64,000 nt of DNA from Bosea sp. F3-2 (GTDB lineage Bacteria; Pseudomonadota; Alphaproteobacteria; Rhizobiales; Beijerinckiaceae): NCBI RefSeq assembly GCF_008253865.1, contig NZ_CP042331.1, forward strand, positions 5,979,501 to 6,043,500, read 5' to 3'. The notes under the pieces are model-generated. The model was given only the letters and a program-made list of their open reading frames with translations, was not told the DNA's origin and did no database searches. Positions 25,339-37,394 of the stretch are shown here, in pieces. Position 1 is the stretch's first letter; the number at the start of each line of letters is the position of its first letter. The position numbers and the translations under genes were made by a program.

Positions 25339-25685
25339 GACAACGTAACTCCGCGAACGAAACTGCGGATTCAATGCTGATCGGCCAGAACAGTTCCCGC
25401 GTCTGGGAACATGCTGGTCGACGCGGCATTGAATCGGGTGGTGTTGCGTCCGGAGTTTAGTGCCATGGTTGCGGCGCGGGCGAACTGGAAGGGCGTAGAG
25501 TTCGGCAATGCGGCTCCCGGTGGCCCGCCTGAGTAGGAAGCGCCTATCGGGCCACCGGAGCATCAATCGCGCCCGTCCAGATCGTTGTTCTCGCGTCATC
25601 GCAGCCAAACTTGATTGCGAGGCTGTCCTTTGGTGATTAAGCAAGGCGACGGTCAAGCCGACGTGCACAGAAGCGAACAGAGCTC
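25339..25685. other. intergenic stretch upstream of ku
   Basis: About 350 bases with no recognisable gene. It holds the palindrome GTTCCC-GCGTCT-GGGAAC (25393-25410) about 55 bp upstream of the ku start, which might be an operator or a chance hairpin. No EcfG -35/-10 pair at the right spacing was seen. Confidence 0.35.
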
Positions 25686-25889
25686 CTATGCGGCTTTGCG
25701 GTTCAACAATCGGCGATAGTGATCGGCCTGCTGATAATGGCGTTCAGCATCAATCTTGTCGCCTACCGCTTCAAACCCTCGGGCCAGAACGATGAGGCGG
25801 TCGTAACGTGCTTGAAGGTCGCACGCCATCTGCCCCTCGGCTTGATTGCGCCCATCTCGACCTCGCAGCCTGCGATTTGTGAGATTCAT
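25686..25889 (-). CDS. small DUF4167-like protein, 67 aa
   Basis: C-terminal part DLQARYDRLIVLARGFEAVG, then DKIDAERHYQQADHYRRLLN resembles the DUF4167 core (R-x-Y-x-R-Y-x-x-L-A-R ... D-x-x-x-A-E-x-x-Y-Q-x-A-E-H-Y). The usual Arg/Asn-rich RNA-binding-like N-terminus is shorter here. ATG 25889 has GGAGGG upstream. Function unknown. Confidence 0.7.
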   Translation of the reverse strand: MNLTNRRLRGRDGRNQAEGQMACDLQARYDRLIVLARGFEAVGDKIDAERHYQQADHYRRLLNRKAA

Positions 25890-25972
25890 GTGTTGCCCTC
25901 CTAAGCCCCATTATCTGCGCGGCGATTTTGCGCATTAAGGCTGGGCTTCGCCGGATCGCTGGATGCGGTGGA

Positions 25973-26215
25973 TCAATCCTCGCAACGAGTTAGCATTTTC
26001 CCCGACGGAAGCGAGAAGCGGTACTCGTCTTCGTAACGAACCGGCGTGCCGTCCTTGAGCGTGTAGGACGTCGTTGGGAGGCCGGGCCACTCGCTCCAGA
26101 CAATGACGATATAGTGGTTGCCATACTCATCTTGGCAGCGCTCCCGATAAAGCTCGCGCCGAGGTGGCATCGGCCGGCGCGCGGACGGCCCTGCAGGCTT
26201 TCGCAACGCAACCAT
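25973..26215 (-). CDS. hypothetical protein, 80 aa
   Basis: Basic Pro/Arg-rich start (MVALRKPAGPSARRPMPPRR) followed by a compact beta-rich part (DEYGNHYIVIVWSEWPGLPT, then SYTLKDGTPVRYEDEYRFSL). GAGG upstream of ATG 26215; the longer frame upstream is antisense to intergenic/IS sequence. Family not recognised. A possible EcfG-like promoter lies 35 bp upstream. Confidence 0.65.
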   Translation of the reverse strand: MVALRKPAGPSARRPMPPRRELYRERCQDEYGNHYIVIVWSEWPGLPTTSYTLKDGTPVRYEDEYRFSLPSGKMLTRCED

Positions 26216-26249
26216 GGCACACCTCACACAACGCACTGCTGAGGAATTC

Positions 26250-26275
26250 AACCTGATCAATAGGGGCGCGGTTCC
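26250..26275 (-). promoter_or_regulatory. EcfG-like promoter
   Basis: Minus strand: GGAAC (26275-26271), 17 bases, GGTT (26253-26250). Confidence 0.45.
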
Positions 26276-26352
26276 GTGCTGGTGTGAAGGCTCTTGCGAA
26301 CTGAACCGCCCCGGGTTTGTCGGAGGCCCCAACTCCTGAGTATCCGTGTTGG

Positions 26353-27060
26353 TCAAGCGCGGGTTGCAGCCCATCGACGGCCGTCGCGGATGAGGGCGTT
26401 GGCCATCACGATGATTTTCCGCATGATCGCGGTCAGCGCGACCTTCTTCTCCTTCCCGGCAGCGATGAGCTCTTCGTACTTCTTCTTGAGATCGGGGTTG
26501 AAGCGTGCCGCGGCTATTGCCGGGAAGTAGAGCGCCTGGCGCAACATGGCGCGACCGCCTTGGATGCGTTCTTTGCCCTGCCATTTGCCCGACTGACGGG
26601 CGACAGGCGCCAGTCCGGCCAGACTCGCTGCCTGCTTTCCCTCAAGCTCCCCGAGTTCCGGCATATCGATGATGAGCGCTATGGCGGTTACGTCGCCGAC
26701 GCCCGGTATGCTGCGCAGGATGGCAAGGCGCTCCGCCAGGCCAGCATCCATGTTAGCCAGTGCCGCCAACTCGGCGTCGATGCGCTCCAGGTCATCGTCA
26801 ACGCGCTTCAGCCGCGCATCCAGCTGGCGCCTTTTCAAGGCGAGTCTTGCGGTCGATCGGCGTATCTTCGCAGCGGTCCTGTCCTTGATGAGAGCACGCC
26901 GTGCGGCGAGCAACTCTCTGAGATCATGGAAGCTCTGCCGCCGAGGTGCCTGCGGTGCCAGAGCAAGGGCAGCGCCCATCCGAGCAAGCATTGCCGCATC
27001 GACGCGATCTGTCACCGTCGGCCACGAGGAGTTTTGCATACGCGGCCTTTAGCGAAACCG
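26353..27060 (-). mobile_element. truncated IS110-family transposase
   Basis: The remaining 228 residues hold TDRVDAAMLARMGAALALAP, a coiled-coil-like linker, and the Transposase_20 (PF02371) core: LRSIPGVGDVTAIALIIDMP, ASLAGLAPVARQSGKWQGKE and GGRAMLRQALYFPAIAAARF. The N-terminal DEDD RuvC-like domain is missing or scrambled before about 27,040. The element is therefore inactive in cis. I could not identify IS ends. It marks the boundary between the accessory region and the methionine genes. Confidence 0.85.
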
Positions 27061-27236
27061 ACCAGATGCTGCCTGATGCGAACTCTCTTCTCGGATCTGC
27101 TCCGGTGACAAGTTATTTGCGCCGCGGTGACACTTTAGGGGTGCAGGTGTCATCGGCCCTGCATTTTGAGATCACGTTCGCTATGTCCGTCCTGTTTTCC
27201 GCACGACAATCCGCTTGCACGAACGATGTTTCTGAC

Positions 27237-27252
27237 ATAAAGATATCTTTAT
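27237..27252. promoter_or_regulatory. 16-bp palindromic operator upstream of ArsR-methyltransferase gene
   Basis: ATAAAGATATCTTTAT is a perfect palindrome 30 bp upstream of the GTG start, in an AT-rich island. Symmetry and position fit the operator of the ArsR-type regulator it precedes. Autoregulation and metF-metH control are inferred. Confidence 0.6.
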
Positions 27253-27282
27253 ATCTTTTTTTCGAGCGCGGGAGGCGTTTGC

Positions 27283-28296
27283 GTGCGGCAGCCGACAGCA
27301 TTGTCCTCCGATGTGCTTCTCGCCGGCCTGCGGGCCGCGGGCGAGGAGACGCGCCTGCGTATTCTGGCGCTCCTGTCCGAGGGCGAGCTCTCCGTTTCCG
27401 ACCTGACCGACATTCTCGGCCAGTCGCAGCCGCGCATCTCGCGCCATCTCAAGCTCCTGGCCGAGGCTGGGCTGGTCCGGCGCTCGCGCGAGGGGGCCTG
27501 GGCCTTCTTCCGGCTCGATGAGACCGGGCCGGGCGGGGCCTTCGCTGCTTCGCTCGCCGCCTGGCTCGACCGCGCCGATCCTGTGCTCGCGGCCGATCGC
27601 GAGAGGCTGGCGGCCGTGCGGGCGAATCGCGCCGAGGCCGCGCAGAGCTATTTCGCCAGCGTCGCACGCGACTGGGACCGTTTGCGCAGCCTGCACGTGC
27701 CCGACCATGCCGTCGAGGCGGCGGTCGAAGAGGCTGTCGGCGAGGGGACGCCGGGTGCGATGCTCGATCTCGGCACCGGCACCGGCCGGATGCTGGAGCG
27801 GATCGCGCCGAAATTCGGCCGCGCCGTCGGCGTCGATGCCAATCATGCGATGCTGGCGGTGGCGCGTGCCAATCTTGAGCGGGCGGGATTGTCGCGCGTC
27901 GAGCTCAGGCAGGGCGATATCTATGCGCTGCCCTTCGCCCGAGGCTCCTTCGACCTCGTCATCGTCCATCAGGTGCTGCACTTCCTCGATGATCCCGGCC
28001 GGGCCGTGCGCGAGGCCGCGGCGATGCTGGCGCCGGGCGGGCGGCTGATCGTCGTCGACTTTGCTCCACACGACATGGAATTCCTGCGGACCGAGCATGC
28101 GCATCGCCGGCTCGGCTTCTCGCGGCAGCAGATCGCCGGCTGGTTCGCTGAAGCCGGTCTCTCCTGTGATCTTTCCCGCGAAGTCACCTTGGCCGATGGC
28201 GGCTCGGGGCAGTTGCCGGTCATGCTTTGGCGCGGGCGCGACCGGCGCGTCCAGTCCGATCCGCCGACCCGTATGATCAATCTCGAGGTTGCGTGA
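27283..28296 (+). CDS. ArsR-family regulator fused to SAM methyltransferase
   Basis: A 337-residue two-domain protein. Residues ~5-90 are an ArsR winged helix (AGEETRLRILALLSEGELSV, then SRHLKLLAEAGLVRRSREG). Residues ~120-320 are a class I methyltransferase (MLDLGTGTGRMLERIAPKFG; HQVLHFLDDPGRAVREAAAM). GTG 27283 has GGAGG seven bases upstream. The metF start overlaps its stop (TGATG). In Proteobacteria the ArsR-type SahR regulators of the methionine cycle respond to S-adenosylhomocysteine; this protein may do likewise using its SAM/SAH-binding domain. That role is inferred from context. Confidence 0.88.
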   Translation: MRQPTALSSDVLLAGLRAAGEETRLRILALLSEGELSVSDLTDILGQSQPRISRHLKLLAEAGLVRRSREGAWAFFRLDETGPGGAFAASLAAWLDRADPVLAADRERLAAVRANRAEAAQSYFASVARDWDRLRSLHVPDHAVEAAVEEAVGEGTPGAMLDLGTGTGRMLERIAPKFGRAVGVDANHAMLAVARANLERAGLSRVELRQGDIYALPFARGSFDLVIVHQVLHFLDDPGRAVREAAAMLAPGGRLIVVDFAPHDMEFLRTEHAHRRLGFSRQQIAGWFAEAGLSCDLSREVTLADGGSGQLPVMLWRGRDRRVQSDPPTRMINLEVA

Positions 28297-29207
28297 TGAA
28301 TGCCTTTCGCCCCAGCCGGCACGGTTCGCGCCGTCCCAGCGTCTCCTTCGAGTTCTTCCCGCCGAAGACGGCGGAGATGGAGGTCGCGTTGTGGGAGAGC
28401 GTGCGCCGGCTTGAGCCGCTCGGCCCCAGCTTCGTCTCGGTGACCTATGGCGCGGGTGGTTCGACCCGCGAGCGGACCCACGCCACGGTGAAGCGCATGA
28501 TCGAGGAGACCGCGCTGAAGCCGGCAGCGCATCTCACCTGCGTTTCGGCCTCGAAGGCCGAGGTCGACGAGGTCATCCGCTCCTATTGGGATGCCGGCGT
28601 GCGCCATGTCGTGGCGCTGCGCGGGGACCCGGCCGGCGGCCTCGGCACCACCTACGAGGCGCATCCGGAGGGCTATCAGCAGACCTCCGATCTCGTCGCG
28701 GGCTTGAAGAGCATCGGCGATTTCGAGATCACCGTCTCGGCCTATCCGGAGAAGCATCCGGAAGCGGCCTCGCTCGATGCCGATATCGACGCACTGAAGA
28801 AGAAGGTCGATGCCGGCGCGACGCGGGCGATCACCCAGTTCTTCTTCGATAACGATGTCTATTTCCGCTATCTCGACAAGGTCCGCGCCCGCGGCATCGA
28901 GATCCCGATCGTGCCCGGCATCGTGCCGGTGCAGAACTTCAAGCAGACCGCCGGCTTCGCCCGCAGGACGGGCGCAAGCGTGCCGCAATGGCTGGCCGAT
29001 CGCTTCGAGGGGCTTGAAGATGACCCGGCGACGCGCCGGCTGGTGGCGGCCGCCGTCTGCGCCGAGCAGGTGCTCGACCTGATCGACCGCGGCGTCACCG
29101 ACCTGCATTTCTACACGATGAACAAGGCCGACCTCGTCTACGCCATCTGCCATCTCGTCGGCCTGAAGCCCGAGAAGCTGGCGGCGCAGGCGGTGGCGGC
29201 GGAGTGA
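28296..29207 (+). CDS. metF: methylenetetrahydrofolate reductase
   Basis: A 303-residue TIM-barrel flavoprotein that reduces 5,10-methylene-THF to 5-methyl-THF. Seen: SFEFFPPKTAEMEVALWESV, SVTYGAGGSTRERTHATVKR, ALRGDPAGG, and QFFFDNDVYFRY. Length is normal for the family. ATG 28296 overlaps the stop of the ArsR-methyltransferase gene. It supplies the methyl donor for MetH encoded 137 bp downstream, with a palindromic repeat in between. Confidence 0.95.
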   Translation: MNAFRPSRHGSRRPSVSFEFFPPKTAEMEVALWESVRRLEPLGPSFVSVTYGAGGSTRERTHATVKRMIEETALKPAAHLTCVSASKAEVDEVIRSYWDAGVRHVVALRGDPAGGLGTTYEAHPEGYQQTSDLVAGLKSIGDFEITVSAYPEKHPEAASLDADIDALKKKVDAGATRAITQFFFDNDVYFRYLDKVRARGIEIPIVPGIVPVQNFKQTAGFARRTGASVPQWLADRFEGLEDDPATRRLVAAAVCAEQVLDLIDRGVTDLHFYTMNKADLVYAICHLVGLKPEKLAAQAVAAE

Positions 29208-29211
29208 GGAA

Positions 29212-29311
29212 CGTCATTGCGAGCGAAGCGAAGCAATCCAGGGGGACCGGGTCGAGCCGTTCAGCTCTGCGGCCCCTGGATTGCTTCGTCGCTTCGCTCC
29301 TCGCAATGACG
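29212..29311. repeat. palindromic intergenic repeat
   Basis: Inverted repeat between metF and metH. The arm CGTCATTGCGAGCGAAGCG... continues AAGCAATCCAGGGG and is mirrored by CCCCTGGATTGCTTC ... GCAATGACG. About 40-bp arms around a short GC-rich middle. Sequences of this type are scattered in Hyphomicrobiales genomes. Confidence 0.8.
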
Positions 29312-29343
29312 GTCGAGACCGAGCATCAATTGTTGAAAGCGTA

Positions 29344-33099
<3,756 letters not shown>

Positions 33100-33120
33100 C
33101 TCACGTCATGACGGGAGGCT

Positions 33121-33276
33121 CTTCCCCTCCCCCTTGTGGGGAGGGGATAGGGGTGGGTGTCGAACGACCGGGTGCGGCGTATCGACGTGAGGCGGTGCTG
33201 GTCGAGCGAGATTTCGGACCGGTCACCAAGCGGAGCGACCCCCACCCCCATCCCCTCCCCACAAGGGGGAGGGGAG
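33121..33276. repeat. long inverted repeat
   Basis: Arms of about 42 bases, 33121-33162 (CTTCCCCTCCCCCTTGTGGG then GAGGGGATAGGGGTGGGT) and its near-complement at 33234-33276 (ACCCCCATCCCCTCCCC then ACAAGGGGGAGGGGAG). About 70 bp of non-coding loop. It lies after metH and may act as a transcript-end structure. Confidence 0.8.
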
Positions 33277-33451
33277 TCGCGCGCATCTCGATCGCGTCCC
33301 GCGCCGCCAGCCGTCCTCCATCTTCCGCCCGCGGCTCGTGACAGCAAGCGCGGGTCGGCGGCCGGCTGGTGCTGAACGCGCAATGACGGCGCGCTTCCGT
33401 TTCGGCGCGGCGGGCGCTATGGGGCCATCACAGGGTTTTGAAGGAGTGGAT

Positions 33452-33754
33452 ATGGCCGACGACGATTACGTTTATGACGAGGCGACGGGCGAGTGGCGCC
33501 CTGCTTCCGAGGTGGCGGCAGCCGCTACTGCCGCGGCGCGCGTCGAGGTGCGCGATTCCGCCGGCAATGTGCTGGCGGAGGGCGATTCCGTCGTCCTGAT
33601 CAAGGATCTGAAGGTCAAGGGCGCCGGCCAGACCCTGAAGCAGGGCACGGTGATCCGCTCCATCCGCCTGACCGACGATCCCGAAGAAATCGATTGCCGC
33701 CACGACACCATCAAGGGTCTCGTGCTGCGCACTGAGTTCGTCCGCAAGCGGTGA
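33452..33754 (+). CDS. PhnA-domain protein (YjdM-like), zinc-ribbon region without Cys
   Basis: A 100-residue protein whose second half is the PhnA/YjdM C-terminal SH3-like domain: VRDSAGNVLAEGDSVVLIKD, then LKVKGAGQTLKQGTVIRSIR and IDCRHDTIKGLVLRTEFVRK. The usual N-terminal CxxC zinc ribbon is replaced by a Cys-free segment (YVYDEATGEWRPASE). Despite the historical name, YjdM is not a phosphonate hydrolase and its role is unclear. ATG 33452 is preceded by AAGGAG. Followed by a GNAT gene 10 bp on. Confidence 0.85.
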   Translation: MADDDYVYDEATGEWRPASEVAAAATAAARVEVRDSAGNVLAEGDSVVLIKDLKVKGAGQTLKQGTVIRSIRLTDDPEEIDCRHDTIKGLVLRTEFVRKR

Positions 33755-33764
33755 GCGGGCGGCC

Positions 33765-34196
33765 GTGATCCGCAAAGCCACTCCCGACGACCATGCGCGC
33801 ATCCATGCCATCCGCATGGGCGTGCGTGAGAACATCCTCAGCGATCCGTCGCTGGTGACGGCCGAAGAAGTCGACTGGTATCGCGATCACGCCATCTTCC
33901 TGGTCGCGGAGGAGGCGGGCGAGATCGTAGGCTTCACCTGCGCCAACCATCAGACCGGGCTGGTCTGGGCGCTGTTCGTCGATCCCGCGCATGAGGCGCA
34001 CGGCCATGGCCGGGCGCTGCTCGATGCGGCGTTGGCCGAGCTCGCGGCGGCGGGCCACGCGCAGGCCTGGCTGACGACGGGTTCCGGTACGCGGGCCGAG
34101 CGCTTCTATCGCCGCCATGGCTGGCGCGAGATGGGCCGATCGATCGACGAGCAGATCGTGTTCATCCGCGCGTTGGCGCAAGAGGACGCTGGCTGA
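33765..34196 (+). CDS. GNAT family N-acetyltransferase
   Basis: A 143-residue acetyltransferase. N-terminal IRKATPDDHARIHAIRMGVR, motif A (LFVDPAHEAHGHGRALLDAA, acetyl-CoA pyrophosphate loop), and the C-terminal RAERFYRRHGWREMGR typical of GNATs. Acceptor unknown. GTG start 10 bp after the PhnA-domain gene, so translationally linked. It converges with the PAS/GGDEF gene 18 bp away. Confidence 0.88.
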   Translation: MIRKATPDDHARIHAIRMGVRENILSDPSLVTAEEVDWYRDHAIFLVAEEAGEIVGFTCANHQTGLVWALFVDPAHEAHGHGRALLDAALAELAAAGHAQAWLTTGSGTRAERFYRRHGWREMGRSIDEQIVFIRALAQEDAG

Positions 34197-34214
34197 GCTG
34201 CGACGAAGCCCCGA

Positions 34215-35156
34215 TCAGGCCGAAGTGGCCCGGGCACGGATCGCCGTAACCGGCCCGTCGAAGACGCGGACGCAGTCGCCGCCTTCCATGCCGGCGACAT
34301 GGAGTGCGGCTTCCGCCTCGGCGAGGATTTCCTGCTGCTGGCGATAGCCGTCCGCTGTCGCGAGCGCGGCGCCGATCGACAGCGTGAAATCGAGCACGAG
34401 CGCGCCATGCGAGACCGGGCGGCAGAGCAGCCGGCGCGTGCCGTCGAGCACTGTCCTCAGATAGTGCCGGTCGCCCGGCATCTGCAGCAGCAGGGCGAAG
34501 GCGCCAGGTCCTGCCTGATCGATGGCCAGGGCATCGGGGAAGAGCCGCTTCAGCCGCTCGGCGATGCAACGCGAAAGCGTCTCGCTCGCCGCCTTGCCGA
34601 AATCTTCGACCAGATTCCGGAAGCGATCGATCTGGAAGATCGCGAGGGCGAAGCGGTCGGGACCCGAGCGTCGATCGTGCCTGATCTGCCGCAGCGTGTC
34701 GGCAAAGCTGTGCGGCACGACATGGCCGGTGAGCGGTTCGCTGCGCGCCATGACGGCAAGGTCGGTCCAGAGCCCCTTTTCGGCGGTGACGTCCTGCTTG
34801 GAGCCGAAGATGCGCAGCGGGCGGCCATGCTGATGGCCGACGCCGACGACAAGGCGCATCCAGCGCTTCTCGCCGGTCGCTGCCTTGATCCGGCAATCCA
34901 GCGCAAAACCCTGGCCGGTGCTGATCGCCTTGCTGCGCAATTGGTTCATCTCGCGGCGCGATTGATCCTCATAGAGATCCAGGATCGAGCTCCGATAGAT
35001 GCCGGAGCTGCGCTGCAGGCCGAAGAGGTCGTAGACGCCGTCGGTCCAGCTCAGCGATTCATTGGCGAGGTTGCATTCCCAGGCGCCGATGGCCGCCGTG
35101 GCTACGGCGCGATCATAGAGGGGCCGCGTCGCCGCGATGAGCTGCTGGCTGTTCAA
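34215..35156 (-). CDS. PAS-degenerate GGDEF signalling protein
   Basis: A 313-residue soluble protein. Residues ~15-130 are a PAS fold (IGAWECNLANESLSWTDGVY; GEKRWMRLVVGVGHQHGRPL). Residues ~150-300 are a GGDEF-type fold (FALAIFQIDRFRNLVEDFGK; LDFTLSIGAALATADG; AEAALHVAGMEGG), but the catalytic loop reads AGPGAFALLL where GGDEF belongs. Diguanylate cyclase activity is therefore unlikely. It may bind GTP or act as a regulator. No EAL domain. Monocistronic. Confidence 0.85.
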   Translation of the reverse strand: MNSQQLIAATRPLYDRAVATAAIGAWECNLANESLSWTDGVYDLFGLQRSSGIYRSSILDLYEDQSRREMNQLRSKAISTGQGFALDCRIKAATGEKRWMRLVVGVGHQHGRPLRIFGSKQDVTAEKGLWTDLAVMARSEPLTGHVVPHSFADTLRQIRHDRRSGPDRFALAIFQIDRFRNLVEDFGKAASETLSRCIAERLKRLFPDALAIDQAGPGAFALLLQMPGDRHYLRTVLDGTRRLLCRPVSHGALVLDFTLSIGAALATADGYRQQQEILAEAEAALHVAGMEGGDCVRVFDGPVTAIRARATSA

Positions 35157-35240
35157 GACGCCCCTCCTGCCTGCCGACAGGTTGACCCTAGGCTGGGTCC
35201 GTTAAGGGACCTTTGCGCTACGCGCGCGGAGGCGGGGATT

Positions 35241-36469
<1,229 letters not shown>

Positions 36470-36473
<4 letters not shown>

Positions 36474-37234
36474 GCGGCGGCCTCCGGCAAATCTGTCTCC
36501 GGCAAGGTGGCGCCGGCATCGAGCGCTGCCAGCGCGGAGCGGGCATCCGCCGGCTCCTGCCTGATATCGCTGAGCAGATGCCCGTCGCGGAAGCGGATCA
36601 GCCGGCGCGCATGGCGGGCGACTTCGGCGTCATGGGTGACGAGGACGACGGTGACGCCCTCGCGGTTCAGGTCCTGGAAGAGCGCGAGGATCTCGAGCGC
36701 GGTGCGGCTGTCGAGCGCGCCGGTCGGCTCGTCGGCGAGCAGCAGGCGCGGCTCGTTGACGAGGGCCCGCGCAATGGCGACGCGCTGTTGCTGGCCGCCG
36801 GAGAGCTGCATCGGGCGATGATGGGCGCGTTCGGTGAGGCCGACGCGGGAAAGCGCCGCTAGCGCGCGTCTTCTGCGTTCGGCCCGCGCCACGCCCGCAT
36901 AGACCATCGGCAATTCGACATTGGCGCAGGCATCGATGCGGGGCAGCAGGTTGAATTGCTGGAAGACGAAGCCGAGCTTGCGGTTGCGCAGCTCGGCCAG
37001 GCCGTCGCTCGACAGCGTCTCGACCGCGACCCCGTCGAGCACGTAATGGCCGGCGCTCGGCCGGTCGAGGCAGCCGATCAGGTTCATGAAGGTCGACTTG
37101 CCCGAGCCGGACGGCCCCATCACCGCGACGAGATCGCCGGCCTCGATCGCGAGCGAGACCCGGTCCAGCGCCGTGACGCGGCCGGAATCGAGATCGTAGA
37201 CGCGGGTGAGGTCGCGGGTTTCGATCAGGGGCAT
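36470..37234 (-). CDS. MacB-type ABC transporter ATP-binding protein
   Basis: A 254-residue ABC ATPase of the MacB/LolD group: Walker A GPSGSGKSTFMNLIGCLDRP, Q-loop VFQQFNLLPRIDA, signature LSGGQQQRVAIARALVNEPR, Walker B LLLADEPTGALDS, and H-loop VTHDAEVA. ATG 37234 is chosen because GGAGG lies five bases upstream; an in-frame ATG at 37246 overlaps that RBS. The stop overlaps the permease start (ATGA). A 93-bp palindromic repeat separates it from the adaptor gene. Confidence 0.93.
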
Positions 37235-37268
37235 CCTGGCCTCCATCGCGACCGACGGCTCGCTACGC

Positions 37269-37361
37269 CGTCATGCTCGCCCTTGTGGCGAGCATCCACG
37301 TCTTGAACACAGGCTTCGACCAGCGAAGACGTGGATGGCCGGGACAAGCCCGACCATGACG
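37269..37361. repeat. palindromic intergenic repeat
   Basis: CGTCATGCTCGC ... ATCCACGTCTT is mirrored by AAGACGTGGATGGCC ... CCATGACG. It separates the ATPase gene from the adaptor gene within the efflux operon. Confidence 0.65.
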
Positions 37362-37394
37362 TGGGAGGTGGGGCCATAGATGCGAGCCCCCTCA

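Noticed and set aside
29208..29343. Cobalamin or SAM riboswitch before metH
   Set aside because: The gap is only ~136 bp and is filled by the palindromic repeat; no B12-box-like or SAM-II-like core seen.
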